From positions 1 to 64,000 of the forward strand of contig NZ_JACHON010000015.1 of NCBI RefSeq assembly GCF_014206945.1: a stretch of 64,000 nt of DNA, in the 5' to 3' direction. Of the stretch, positions 38,422 to 47,195 are shown in pieces. A program made the position numbers and the translations under genes. How positions within the stretch are numbered: position 1 is the stretch's first letter; the number at the start of each line of letters is the position of its first letter. Origin of the DNA: Gracilibacillus halotolerans (lineage in GTDB: Bacteria > Bacillota > Bacilli > Bacillales > Amphibacillaceae). The notes under the pieces are model-generated. The model was not told the origin of the DNA, did no database searches, and saw only the letters and a program-made list of their open reading frames with translations.

Positions 38422-38696
38422 AGCGAAGTAATGATAAAAAGCATACAAACAGAATTGATTCTAACGAATCGTTCGGTTTGTAGTATGATTAAATAATTCT
38501 GTCCCAGCTCCATTCATTAATAATTAATCCAAAAGTATTATTTGTTACTAATGGCTTATTTATTATCTAATCGGGAACCTTTTGATGTTATAGTCGTACC
38601 AATAAACGAGGGATATGTGAGTTAAAGGACTATTTAAATACTATTAAAAATCCCTTCATTGAGAGTACATATAATAGAAAGAGAGGAGATCGGTGA

Positions 38697-40115
38697 ATGA
38701 AACGAAAATGGCTTTTGATATTCACTGTTTTATGTGTAGCGATAATGGGTTGTTCGAAATCTGATAATACCGAAGCAAAAGTGGAAGCAAATGATGAAGA
38801 AACGGAAGAGGCTAAAAAAGAAGAGGATGATACAAACATATTCTTAGAGAAATTAAGCGAGATAGATTTATCAACTGATTTGGAAGTGATAAAGCAACAG
38901 CAAGGGGGAGTATTGACGGAAAACTTGGCATTTGAAGAAGAGCAACAAGGTAACAGTTCGATTGAGGAACAAGCTTTAAAGGAAGAGTTAGCAAATTTAT
39001 TAGAAGTGACACAAGAACCTGAGGAAATAGAAAAAGGAATTGCTCTATTACTAGCTAGCCCTAATTATAAAGAACGTATAGAGATTGTTGAAAATTATAC
39101 TCCGGATTATGACGAACCGTTATTGCCGGACCCTGTCAAACAGACAACGGAAGGAACTACCGAGAAAAGAGTGCCACCGGAGAATGCAATTATTTTATTA
39201 GATGCAAGTTCTAGTATGCTATTACCAACTAAGGATAATAACATTCGAATGGATGTAGCCAAGAAAGCTGTTTCTAAATTTGCACAGACTGTCGGGAGTC
39301 AGAGCGATGTATCTTTAGTTGTTTACGGTCATAAGGGTTCCGAATCCGATTCGGATAAAGAATTGTCTTGTACGAGTATCGAAGAAATTTATTCATTAGG
39401 TGAGTATGAGAAGGAACCGTTTGATCAAGCACTGTCTTCATTTGAGAGTAGAGGCTGGACACCACTTGCAGGAGCTATTATGAAAGCAGAAGAGATGACA
39501 AGAGAACTTGAGGGTAGTACGACTATTTATATTGTGAGTGATGGGGTGGAAACATGTGATGGCGATCCCATAGAGGCTGCAAAAACGTTCGCGAATCGTG
39601 CAGATTCTAATCATGTTCATATTATTGGTTTTCAAGTAGATCAAGAAGCAGAAATGCAGCTTCAAGAAGTTGCAAACGCTGGTAATGGCGATTATTATTA
39701 CGCAGAGAATGCAGAAGATATTCATCAAACAATTGAAGAAAAATGGTTACTGCCATCAAGAATAGATGTTGTATGGGCACATCGTATGGCACCTGATCCT
39801 TGGGAACAGTTAGCCGAAATGAATCATGTAGAAGGGTTAGCGGATGATGTTCGAACTATCATCAAACAAGAGAACGAACGATATAAGCAAGCATTACAAA
39901 TTCTCCAAGACGAAGAATTACTAGAAGAAGAGACCTATCGTGAATTAAAAGATTCGATTGAGGAACGACGATACAGCATCACTCAGAATCTACGTGACTT
40001 AGAATCTACTAAAAAGACTGAAATGAAGGATTTAGCTTCTGATATACGAGCCGAGATAGACGAATGGGTTGAGAAAATGAGTCAAATGAAAGAAGAACAA
40101 GGTGATATTTGGTAA
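38697..40115 (+). CDS. von Willebrand factor A domain lipoprotein
   Basis: A 472-residue exported protein. The signal peptide MKRKWLLIFTVLCVAIMGC ends in a lipobox, so it is lipid-anchored outside the membrane. A vWA domain spans about 160-345, with the metal-ion MIDAS motif DASSS in IILLDASSSM. After it comes a charged helical coiled-coil tail. The short YwmC/YwmD lipoproteins of B. subtilis share the vWA and lipid anchor, but this protein is longer. It stands alone after the repeat region with AGAGGAGA before the ATG. Function unknown. Confidence 0.82.
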   Translation: MKRKWLLIFTVLCVAIMGCSKSDNTEAKVEANDEETEEAKKEEDDTNIFLEKLSEIDLSTDLEVIKQQQGGVLTENLAFEEEQQGNSSIEEQALKEELANLLEVTQEPEEIEKGIALLLASPNYKERIEIVENYTPDYDEPLLPDPVKQTTEGTTEKRVPPENAIILLDASSSMLLPTKDNNIRMDVAKKAVSKFAQTVGSQSDVSLVVYGHKGSESDSDKELSCTSIEEIYSLGEYEKEPFDQALSSFESRGWTPLAGAIMKAEEMTRELEGSTTIYIVSDGVETCDGDPIEAAKTFANRADSNHVHIIGFQVDQEAEMQLQEVANAGNGDYYYAENAEDIHQTIEEKWLLPSRIDVVWAHRMAPDPWEQLAEMNHVEGLADDVRTIIKQENERYKQALQILQDEELLEEETYRELKDSIEERRYSITQNLRDLESTKKTEMKDLASDIRAEIDEWVEKMSQMKEEQGDIW

Positions 40116-40338
40116 ATAACAAGTACACTAACTGTTTTATTATAGTAAAAATTTATCGTAGGTATATGGAAGTGTTTCCGATTTGAAAATCTAGGAATGT
40201 CGAATAAATACCGCTTTTGTACCTTTTTATCTACAAGTTAGGCGCTTACAATAAAGTCAGTAAGACAAAATATGAGTGAGTTGGAAGGGTGATTCCTTAT
40301 AAACTCTTCTTCTCGCCAAATGGAAAGGAAGACCTAAC

Positions 40339-41289
40339 ATGTACAAGAAGATAAAAATCGTACTCTTAGCTGTTGCAATGTACCTCATTCTTTCGACTAC
40401 TGTTTCTGCAGATTTTAAGGAGCTAACTGGTGAATTAAGGCTTCATGATCCTACTATTATACAAGAAGGTAATACTTGGTGGGCTTTTGGAACAGGAGAA
40501 GAGAATGGAATAAAAGTAGTTACTTCTACAGATGGGCATTATTGGAGTCAGACACCTTCCTTATTTCCTCAAGCACTTCCTTGGTGGTCAGATCATGTCC
40601 CAAACTTTGAGAGCCATCAATGGGCGCCAGATGTACAATATTACAACGGACGGTATTGGGTTTCATATTCTGTATCCTCCTTTGGATCTAACAATTCATT
40701 AATAGGTTTAACATCAACGGAAAGTATTGCTTCAGGAAATTGGAGAGATGATGGTCTAGTTATTAAGTCTACGACTGCGGATAATTTTAATGCGATCGAT
40801 AGTGATATTGTAATTGACGAAAATGGAGAACCATGGATGTCATTTGGCTCTTTTTGGAGCGGGATTAAGCTAACAAAGCTAGACCCACATACAATGAAAC
40901 CGATAGGACCACTTTATTCAATAGCTACTAGACCGAATCACCCTGAGCACGCGGTAGAAGCACCAAATATCACATATAGAGACGGCTATTATTATTTATT
41001 CGTTTCATTTGATCGTTGTTGCCGTGGTTTGGATAGTACGTATAAAATTGCATATGGAAGATCAGAAAATATTACTGGTCCCTATTTTGATAAGAATGGT
41101 GTCGATATGATGCACGGTGGAGGTACTATTTTAGATGCTGGTAATGAGCGATGGGTCGGACCAGGTCATCAGGATGTGTATGATAACCGAATTATTATTC
41201 GACATGCATACGATGCAGAAAATAATGGTGAACATCGGATGCTTATAAATGATTTATATTGGGATGGGAATGGTTGGCCGACCTATTAG
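40339..41289 (+). CDS. Secreted GH43 arabinan endo-1,5-alpha-L-arabinosidase
   Basis: A 316-residue secreted enzyme cutting the alpha-1,5 backbone of arabinan. A signal peptide (residues 1-24, ending VSA) is followed by the five-bladed propeller. Catalytic residues visible are D37 in LRLHDPTII, D154 in FNAIDSDIV and E207 in HAVEAPNITY. Length is close to B. subtilis AbnA. Upstream, GTTAGGCGCTTACA (40240-40253, reverse TGTAAGCGCCTAAC) is a partial cre match. No arabinose genes lie next to it; with the galactoside locus it suggests use of plant polysaccharides. Confidence 0.88.
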   Translation: MYKKIKIVLLAVAMYLILSTTVSADFKELTGELRLHDPTIIQEGNTWWAFGTGEENGIKVVTSTDGHYWSQTPSLFPQALPWWSDHVPNFESHQWAPDVQYYNGRYWVSYSVSSFGSNNSLIGLTSTESIASGNWRDDGLVIKSTTADNFNAIDSDIVIDENGEPWMSFGSFWSGIKLTKLDPHTMKPIGPLYSIATRPNHPEHAVEAPNITYRDGYYYLFVSFDRCCRGLDSTYKIAYGRSENITGPYFDKNGVDMMHGGGTILDAGNERWVGPGHQDVYDNRIIIRHAYDAENNGEHRMLINDLYWDGNGWPTY

Positions 41290-41366
41290 AAAAATTCAAC
41301 TTTCTATACTATTCAGCCAATTATTCATTTCCATCGAGAGTATTTGTTAAGTAAAGGGTGAATAGT

Positions 41367-41531
41367 GTGGAAAATAGTTTTTATGTTGGATGGGGAACCC
41401 TTGCAATGATTAATGCTGGAATAGCACAGGGGAAGAACCGAACAGGACTGAATTGGTTTTTATTATCTTTAGTTCTAGGTCCATTTGCAACATTAATTTT
41501 ACTGTTTGTTCAAAAGCGACCAGAGAAATAA
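41367..41531 (+). CDS. Small membrane protein (54 aa)
   Basis: A short ORF starting GTG, with AAAGGGTGA 5 bases upstream. The product has a Gly-rich start (FYVGWGTLAMINAGIAQGKN), one hydrophobic helix (WFLLSLVLGPFATLILLFV) and a basic end (QKRPEK). This pattern is common in small Bacillaceae membrane proteins of unknown function. A hairpin (about 41561-41600, CGGAAAAAGTTA with TAACTTTCTCCGG) lies downstream. Confidence 0.6.
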   Translation: MENSFYVGWGTLAMINAGIAQGKNRTGLNWFLLSLVLGPFATLILLFVQKRPEK

Positions 41532-41799
41532 GTTGTTACAATAAAGGACTACAATTTAGATCGGAAAAAGTTATTGCAACGTAACTTTCTCCGGTCTTAT
41601 TTAATTGTGTTTTATAAAATCTCCTCTACGTCTCATCAAGCCGTTTTCTAAATATCCTTTTTTTGTCTTAATCTAAATACTTACAAGTTATTTACCAATT
41701 GATTAAAACGAGATTTTTCGGGTAGTTAATTACTAGTACTACATATGTAGTAAATACCCCGGAGTAAAAGTAAACGGGCAAGATAAGGTAGGGAAGAGT

Positions 41800-42240
41800 A
41801 TGTATGGTGATATCGCATTAAAGATGTTATTAGGTCTAACAATCGTAATTATCATGATGAGACTGGTTGGCAGAAAAGAGTTAGCCCAGATAACACCACT
41901 CGATCTTATCTTTGTTACGATGATATCAGAACTATTAGGTGGATCTATTACTGGTGAAGAAATAAAAGTCGGACATTTAATTTTTGTGATTGTATTATGG
42001 TTTGGTCTTATCTGGGGATTAGAGAGACTAGAAAAAAACAAAAAAATACGAAAACTTATGGAGGGTAATCCAGAAGTAATTATAAAAAATGGTATGCTGG
42101 ACACGAAAGTTATGAAAAAGCAAGAGATGACTATGGATGATATAGAGTTGCATTTACGAAGGAATGGTGTTTTTGATATAACAGAAGTTGAATTAGCAAT
42201 CGTTGAGGTTAGTGGCCAAATTTCCGTAAAGCAACATTAA
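41800..42240 (+). CDS. Short DUF421 family membrane protein
   Basis: A 146-residue protein of the YetF/YkjA (DUF421) family. Two to three N-terminal helices (LKMLLGLTIVIIMMRLVGRK, then LIFVIVLWFGLIWGL) precede a cytosolic domain with the family features NPEVIIKNGMLD and MTMDDIELHLRRNGVFDITEVELAIVE. Usual members are longer at the C-terminus (about 200 residues or more), so this is a short form or has lost a second domain half. GGAAGAG precedes the ATG. Confidence 0.82.
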   Translation: MYGDIALKMLLGLTIVIIMMRLVGRKELAQITPLDLIFVTMISELLGGSITGEEIKVGHLIFVIVLWFGLIWGLERLEKNKKIRKLMEGNPEVIIKNGMLDTKVMKKQEMTMDDIELHLRRNGVFDITEVELAIVEVSGQISVKQH

Positions 42241-42242
42241 AA

Positions 42243-42281
42243 CAAGGAGGTTCCAATCATATTTTGGTTGGAGCTTTTTTT
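42243..42281 (+). terminator. Terminator after the DUF421 gene
   Basis: TCCAA pairs with TTGGA, extended by AAG-CTT, followed by seven T. Confidence 0.65.
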
Positions 42282-42394
42282 ATATTATTAGATATTTCAT
42301 CTGTACAGAACTTTATATTGGTAACTTGTATTCACTCCTTGTTAAAATAGAGGAAATAGTAATTATAAATATATATGAATAAAGGAATGATAAA

Positions 42395-43141
42395 GTGGTA
42401 CAGATGATGTTAGATTCTAAGGTCCTTTCTTTATTGAAAGATAAAATCCATTTAATAGATAATACAAACGATGCTATTTATTTAGTTGGTCCAATAAAGC
42501 TTCCGGTTAATCTCTATGATGAAACGATAGAGTTTAAATGGTATTCTTGGTTGAAATGTGAAGAAAGAACGGAAGATTATGGTAAAGTTATTGATATGTT
42601 AGCTTCAGCTAATTTAGCGGAATTACAACAATCAAGTGTTCTAGTCTATGGGGATTTCGAAAATGCTGATGATGCAATCATTCGAATGCATTCCATATGT
42701 CATACAGGAGATATATTTGGTAGTAAACGTTGTGATTGTGGATACCAACTAAAACAGTCGATGAAAATGATTGTGGAGCATGGAGCTGGAGCTATCTTTT
42801 ACTTAGCGAATCATGAAGGAAGAGGTATTGGGTTATTTAGTAAGGCACTTGCATACATTCTACAAGAAAATAATTATGACACGGTAGAAGCAAATGAAGC
42901 GCTAGGGTTCAAAGATGATTCACGAGATTATTCAGACGCCATTCAAGTATTAAATACATTAAGGAAAAAACCAATCAAACTTATTACGAACAATCCTAAA
43001 AAGTATGATGCACTAGAGCAGGCTGGTTTACCAGTAACAGGTAGAATTCCATTGTGGGGAGATAAGTCACGATTTAATGAGAAATATTTAGCTACAAAAA
43101 TTAATCGTTCCGGTCATTTACCTGACGAGGAGATAGGTTAA
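42395..43141 (+). CDS. GTP cyclohydrolase II-like protein, stand-alone
   Basis: A 248-residue protein. The GTP cyclohydrolase II core is plain: RMHSICHTGDIFGSKRCDCG supplies the zinc cysteines C102, C113 and C115, and HEGRGIGLFSKALAY is the GTP-binding loop. RibA in Bacillus is fused to DHBP synthase and sits in the rib operon; this gene has neither. Some stand-alone homologues act in other pteridine, 7-deazapurine or natural-product pathways. Position 95-98 RMHS is a variant of the common RVHS. GTG start after AAAGGA. Function beyond the family is not assigned. Confidence 0.85.
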   Translation: MVQMMLDSKVLSLLKDKIHLIDNTNDAIYLVGPIKLPVNLYDETIEFKWYSWLKCEERTEDYGKVIDMLASANLAELQQSSVLVYGDFENADDAIIRMHSICHTGDIFGSKRCDCGYQLKQSMKMIVEHGAGAIFYLANHEGRGIGLFSKALAYILQENNYDTVEANEALGFKDDSRDYSDAIQVLNTLRKKPIKLITNNPKKYDALEQAGLPVTGRIPLWGDKSRFNEKYLATKINRSGHLPDEEIG

Positions 43142-43186
43142 AATTAGTATAAATATAAGGAGATCGGACAGAAATGTTCTATCATA

Positions 43187-43236
43187 GTAGATACCGGACA
43201 ATTTGTTAGAATTTGTTCGGTATCTACGCTTTTTTT
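43187..43236. terminator. Bidirectional terminator after the cyclohydrolase-like gene
   Basis: GTAGATACCGGACAA pairs with TTGTTCGGTATCTAC, followed by seven T. It also meets the end of the convergent MerR-type gene. Confidence 0.85.
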
Positions 43237-43999
43237 AATTACTTTTTCCTAAATATCGATGAATTGCATCTCGTAAAAATCTTGTTGCTCCTTTGACTCT
43301 CTGATCATAGTAAGCAGTGAATCGCTCATCTGCCACATACATCTCTGCTAAACCTGCGTGCTGTTCTTTCGAGTAAGAGCTCCACGAATACATAAGCCAT
43401 TCTTTATGTTTTTCAGCAACAAGTTGTGCTAAGTCTGATTCAGGATTTCCGGTTGCGTAAGCTTTTTCTAATAGATCGAGTATTTCTTCACTTAAGACAG
43501 TCATAGCTTCGTAATCTTCTTTTGACATACCTCTTAATTTCGCGTTACTTGCATGAATGTTATCTTCGCCATATTTTTCGCGAATTTCTTTACCGTATCT
43601 CTTCTCATTTTCATCAATCAATTTTTCCTTTAAGCCTTCGAATTTTTTATTATCATCCATTGGAATTCCTCTTTTCTTAGTTAGTATTGTCTGCTCTACT
43701 GTTGCAATAATGCTATCTAGTCTGTCTCTCTTTTTTATAAGGTGGTGATGGTGACTTATTAATGCCTCCCATTCATCATAAGTTGGATCATTCATCAAGT
43801 TTTTTATAGAATCTAAGCTAAATTCTAATTCACGGTAAAACAAGATTTGTTGGAGTGTATCTACTTCTTTTTGGCCATAAATTCGATAACCTGAAGAATT
43901 AATACGAGCTGGAATTAATAGTCCGATCTCATCATAATAACGAAGTGTTCTCGTGCTAACTCCTGATAACTGGGCTAGTTTTTTAATTGTATATTCCAT
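43235..43999 (-). CDS. MerR family regulator with TipAS drug-binding domain
   Basis: A 254-residue activator. Residues 1-70 are the MerR winged helix (YTIKKLAQLSGVSTRTLRYYDEIGLL and YRIYGQKEVDTLQQI), then a dimerisation helix, and about 115-250 a TipAS domain (SEEILDLLEKAYATGNPES through WLMYSWSSYSKEQHAGLAEMYVADERFTAYYD), which in TipA and related proteins binds cyclic peptide or other drugs. It is autoregulated by the dyad operator just upstream. Its downstream target may only be its own promoter, or genes elsewhere. Confidence 0.9.
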   Translation of the reverse strand: MEYTIKKLAQLSGVSTRTLRYYDEIGLLIPARINSSGYRIYGQKEVDTLQQILFYRELEFSLDSIKNLMNDPTYDEWEALISHHHHLIKKRDRLDSIIATVEQTILTKKRGIPMDDNKKFEGLKEKLIDENEKRYGKEIREKYGEDNIHASNAKLRGMSKEDYEAMTVLSEEILDLLEKAYATGNPESDLAQLVAEKHKEWLMYSWSSYSKEQHAGLAEMYVADERFTAYYDQRVKGATRFLRDAIHRYLGKSN

Positions 44000-44022
44000 G
44001 GTTCACCTCCTAGCTAATAGTT

Positions 44023-44053
44023 ATTATAAACGTTAACGTTACGTTAACCTCAA
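44023..44053 (-). promoter_or_regulatory. MerR-type promoter with 19-bp spacer and palindromic operator
   Basis: Read on the minus strand: -35 TTGAGG, a spacer of 19 bases and -10 TATAAT. The spacer holds the perfect palindrome TTAACGTAACGTTAA. An over-long spacer with a centred dyad is the hallmark of MerR-family controlled promoters, which are activated by DNA distortion. Confidence 0.85.
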
Positions 44054-44072
44054 GCCTTATATCAATATTCTT

Positions 44073-44112
44073 AAAAACAAAAAAAGAATTCCATTTTGCA
44101 ACGGAATTCTGA
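44073..44112 (-). terminator. Terminator of the O-methyltransferase gene
   Basis: On the minus strand AGAATTCC pairs with GGAATTCT, followed by seven T and more. Confidence 0.8.
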
Positions 44113-44148
44113 CTACTATTTATCTTCTTACTAATAAGGTGTAACTTA

Positions 44149-44787
44149 CTATTTCTTTACGATAGAAATTGTTAATCCATCTCCAATTGGAATTAAGTTC
44201 GATTCTAATTGAGGATGGTTCGCGACCGTTTGATTGAATTGCTTCATAAATTCTGTATGCTTTTTTGCTTCTATTGAATCATCTGCCACACTACCTCGAG
44301 CAAGGACATTATCACAAACGATGACCGCACCATTTACTGCTAGTTGAATACATTGATTTAAATAATTTTCATAATTTTCTTTATCAGCATCAATAAAGAA
44401 AAAGTCGAATTTTTTATTTTCCTTAACCAATTGTTCGAGATTATGAAGAGCAGGACCTGTAATATATGTAACTTGATTCTGAAAGCCTGCTTTTGCTAGA
44501 TTGCTCGCTGCTAGGTTGGCATAATCCTCCATAAGTTCTAGTGAAGTTAATTTTCCTTCATTACCTAAACCTCTTGCAAGACAAATGCCACTATATCCCC
44601 CTAGTGCACCAATTTCTAGTATATTCTTAGCACCAGAAATGGAGACGAGCATCGTAAGTAATTTTCCTGTAGAAGCCGAAACAGATATAGGACGCATACC
44701 ATTCTCCTCTATAGAATGAAGTACATCTTCTAACAGAGAATCTTCATGATAAAAAACGGAATCAATATAATTATTAATAATCTTCAA
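44149..44787 (-). CDS. Class I SAM-dependent O-methyltransferase (YrrM/CCoAOMT-like)
   Basis: A 212-residue enzyme of the catechol/caffeoyl-CoA O-methyltransferase fold. The SAM loop is ILEIGALGGYSGICLARGL, and metal- and substrate-site elements are FFIDADKENYENYL and VIVCDNVLARGSV, giving the divalent-metal Asp and Asn. The natural acceptor in Bacillus relatives is not settled (tRNA hydroxyuridine for TrmR/YrrM, or small catechols). It lies alone between the MerR gene and the divergent iron-uptake operon. Confidence 0.85.
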   Translation of the reverse strand: MKIINNYIDSVFYHEDSLLEDVLHSIEENGMRPISVSASTGKLLTMLVSISGAKNILEIGALGGYSGICLARGLGNEGKLTSLELMEDYANLAASNLAKAGFQNQVTYITGPALHNLEQLVKENKKFDFFFIDADKENYENYLNQCIQLAVNGAVIVCDNVLARGSVADDSIEAKKHTEFMKQFNQTVANHPQLESNLIPIGDGLTISIVKK

Positions 44788-44976
44788 TATTTATTCCTCC
44801 TCGTCTTTTCTATTTAAATACTTTTACGAATATAACTTTACGCTAGTTTACTAGTAATTGGCAAATATATAAGTGAGTTCGTTTTGTCAGCATAAAAGTC
44901 ATATATATTATATAATATGCTTACTATTCAATAGTATCGTACATTTATAGAATATAAGTTTAAGTGTTTTAGACAA

Positions 44977-45039
44977 TTGACAATTGTATAGGTAAACGAT
45001 AAAATTAATGTGCGATAATAATGAGAATCATTATCATTA
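44977..45039 (+). promoter_or_regulatory. Fur-controlled promoter of yclNO
   Basis: TTGACA (44977), 17 bases, TAAAAT (45000) is a good sigma-A promoter. The Fur box AATGAGAATCATTATCATT (45020-45038) lies just after the start of transcription, so iron-loaded Fur would block the operon. Confidence 0.82.
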
Positions 45040-45066
45040 AAATATTAACTAAGTTAGAGGATTGCT

Positions 45067-46029
45067 ATGAAACTTTGGATGTTAACAATTTTAGCTATCA
45101 TCCTGTCATTCATTTCACTTTTCGTTGGTGCAATTGATATAAAAATTACTGATTTATTGGATTGGGACTCTGATGAGGCATCCATATTCTTAATTAGTCG
45201 ATTGCCACGGTTAATGGCGATTATATTGGCAGGAGCAGGTATGAGTATTGCGGGATTAATTATGCAGTCCTTAAGTCGGAATAAGTTTGCTTCACCGACA
45301 ACGACTGGTACATTAGATGCTGCGAAATTAGGTATTTTAATTTCTATTCTTGTGTTTCCAAATGTGTCTTATATACAGCAAATCTTTTTTTGCTTTGCGT
45401 TTGCGTTAATGGGGACGTTAGTATTTATGCAAATTCTTGATCGCATAAAGTTTAAAGATGCTATTTTTGTACCTTTAATAGGAATTATGTTTGGTAACAT
45501 TTTATCATCGATTACTACATTTTTTGCCTATGAAGCGGATTTATTACAAAATATTTCATCTTGGTTGATGGGAAGTTTCACATTAATAATGGCAGGTCGT
45601 TATGAATTATTATATGTAAGTATCCCAGTTATCATTTTCGCTTATTTTTATGCTAACAAGTTTACGGTAGCAGGTCTTGGAGAAGACTTTACAAAGAATT
45701 TAGGGTTAAGTTATAAATTTATACGGAATATTGGTCTAATTCTCGTGGCTGTCATCTCTTCAACAGTAGTTCTTACTGTTGGTATGATTCCGTTCTTAGG
45801 TTTAATTGTCCCAAATATTGTATCACTTTATCTAGGAGATAATTTGCAAAAAATAATTCCGCATACAGCTGTATTAGGAGTCGTATTCCTTTTAATCTGT
45901 GATATTATTGGTCGTATTGTCATTCATCCATATGAAATTCCAGTAAATGTTACGGTTGCGGTAATAGGTAGTGCAATCTTCTTAATTCTATTGTTAAGGG
46001 GGAGAGCCTATGCGAAGCAACCGAACTAA
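45067..46029 (+). CDS. yclN: Siderophore ABC transporter permease YclN
   Basis: A FecCD-type iron-siderophore permease of 320 residues with about nine helices; the family features LPRLMAIILAGAGMSIAGLIMQ and the cytoplasmic coupling segment GEDFTKNLGLSYKFIRNI are visible, as is GMIPFLGLIVPNIV. It matches the YclN half of the petrobactin uptake system by size and gene order. It overlaps yclO by 20 bases. Fur-controlled. Confidence 0.88.
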   Translation: MKLWMLTILAIILSFISLFVGAIDIKITDLLDWDSDEASIFLISRLPRLMAIILAGAGMSIAGLIMQSLSRNKFASPTTTGTLDAAKLGILISILVFPNVSYIQQIFFCFAFALMGTLVFMQILDRIKFKDAIFVPLIGIMFGNILSSITTFFAYEADLLQNISSWLMGSFTLIMAGRYELLYVSIPVIIFAYFYANKFTVAGLGEDFTKNLGLSYKFIRNIGLILVAVISSTVVLTVGMIPFLGLIVPNIVSLYLGDNLQKIIPHTAVLGVVFLLICDIIGRIVIHPYEIPVNVTVAVIGSAIFLILLLRGRAYAKQPN

Positions 46030-46963
46030 ATTAATTGTTTTAGCTGTAATTTCTATCCTTTGTATCGTCCTTTTTGCGTTTTATGATATAAAAGGTGGTT
46101 TTGATTATGCCTTTCCAAGGCGATTAATTCGAATTGGGGCCATGATTGTAACCGGGGTCGCAATTGCCTATGCTACTGTCGTATTTCAAACGATTACTCA
46201 TAATAGAATCTTAACACCTTCTGTTATGGGGATTGATTCTATGTATGAAGTAGTGCAAACATTTATTTTCTTTTTCGCTGGATCCATGTCGATTTGGGTA
46301 GTAAATAAATATTTGAATTTTGGTCTTGCAATCGTCGCCATGATTCTATTTGCGTTACTATTATATCGATTTTTATTCCGAGCAGATAAGCATCCAATAT
46401 TTTTCGTCTTAATAATTGGACTCATAATTGGAACACTACTAGGGAGTTTCGTTACATTCTTACAAGTCCTTATTAGTCCGACAGAGTACTTAAGCTTACA
46501 AAATTTGTTGTTTGCTAGTTTTATTAATATTAAAAGCGAAATATTATACTTGGCTGCAGGAATATTGCTTGTTTCCTTTATATATGGATATAGAATTATG
46601 AGGCAGTTAGATGTTATGTCTCTAGGGCGGGATAATTCCATTAATCTAGGTATTAACTATGATCGAATGGTAATGAAAACGTTAATTTTATCCTCCGTTT
46701 TAATTGCAACATCTACCGCTTTAGTCGGTCCTATTACATTTTTAGGTTTAATTGTTGCGAACCTTTCGTATCAATTTCTGGCTACGTATAAGCATGTTAC
46801 TTTAATTACAGGCGCAAGTTTAATTAGTATTATTGCTTTAATCGGTGGACAATTTTTAGTAGAGCACATCTTTGAACTGAAAACCACAATAAGTGTCATT
46901 ATAAACTTTGTTGGTGGTATTTATTTCATCTATTTATTGTTGAAGGAAAGTAGAGCTATATAG
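46010..46963 (+). CDS. yclO: Siderophore ABC transporter permease YclO
   Basis: The second FecCD-type permease (317 residues), the YclO partner. FPRRLIRIGAMIVTGVAIAYATVVFQ and VGPITFLGLIVANLSY are the family landmarks. It starts within the end of yclN. A stem-loop (47001-47048, CCTAGAG with CTCTAGG and CAAAGT with ACTTTG) follows. The ATPase gene yclP, which follows yclO in B. subtilis, is absent here. Confidence 0.88.
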   Translation: MRSNRTKLIVLAVISILCIVLFAFYDIKGGFDYAFPRRLIRIGAMIVTGVAIAYATVVFQTITHNRILTPSVMGIDSMYEVVQTFIFFFAGSMSIWVVNKYLNFGLAIVAMILFALLLYRFLFRADKHPIFFVLIIGLIIGTLLGSFVTFLQVLISPTEYLSLQNLLFASFINIKSEILYLAAGILLVSFIYGYRIMRQLDVMSLGRDNSINLGINYDRMVMKTLILSSVLIATSTALVGPITFLGLIVANLSYQFLATYKHVTLITGASLISIIALIGGQFLVEHIFELKTTISVIINFVGGIYFIYLLLKESRAI

Positions 46964-47085
46964 AAAATAGGTAGCTATAATAGGAAATTTGTAAGTATAT
47001 CCTAGAGGATTCAAAGTGTATTATCGATTTAACTTTGCTTTCTCTAGGTACTTTTGTATATTCTGAATTTTTTTATAATTAAGTA

Positions 47086-47147
47086 TTGACAAAAAGTTTA
47101 ATTAAGAATACAATGAGAATCGTTATCAGTGATAATGATTCTCATTG
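47086..47147 (+). promoter_or_regulatory. Fur-controlled promoter of yclQ with extended Fur palindrome
   Basis: TTGACA (47086), 17 bases, TACAAT (47109) forms a strong promoter. Overlapping the -10, a 37-base palindrome centred near 47129 (CAATGAGAATC to GATTCTCATTG with TTATCA-G-TGATAA inside) accommodates overlapping Fur boxes. Confidence 0.85.
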
Positions 47148-47195
47148 TCAACAAACACAATAATAAAAAAACAATAGGTAAGGGAGTAATGGAAG

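Larger units (their letters stand above)
37517..38510. repeat. Composite repeat element bounded by inverted GACAGAA/TTCTGTC ends
   Basis: The outer ends ACTGGGACAGAA (37517-37528) and TTCTGTCCCAGCT (38497-38509) are inverted copies of each other. Between them lie two MITE-like units in opposite orientation, sharing the TTTCCGCAGGCAACGCCTCA motif and a CTCCTGCAGGAAA motif, and a decayed IS200 transposase in the middle. This is a nested mobile-element remnant, not a gene region. Confidence 0.7.
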
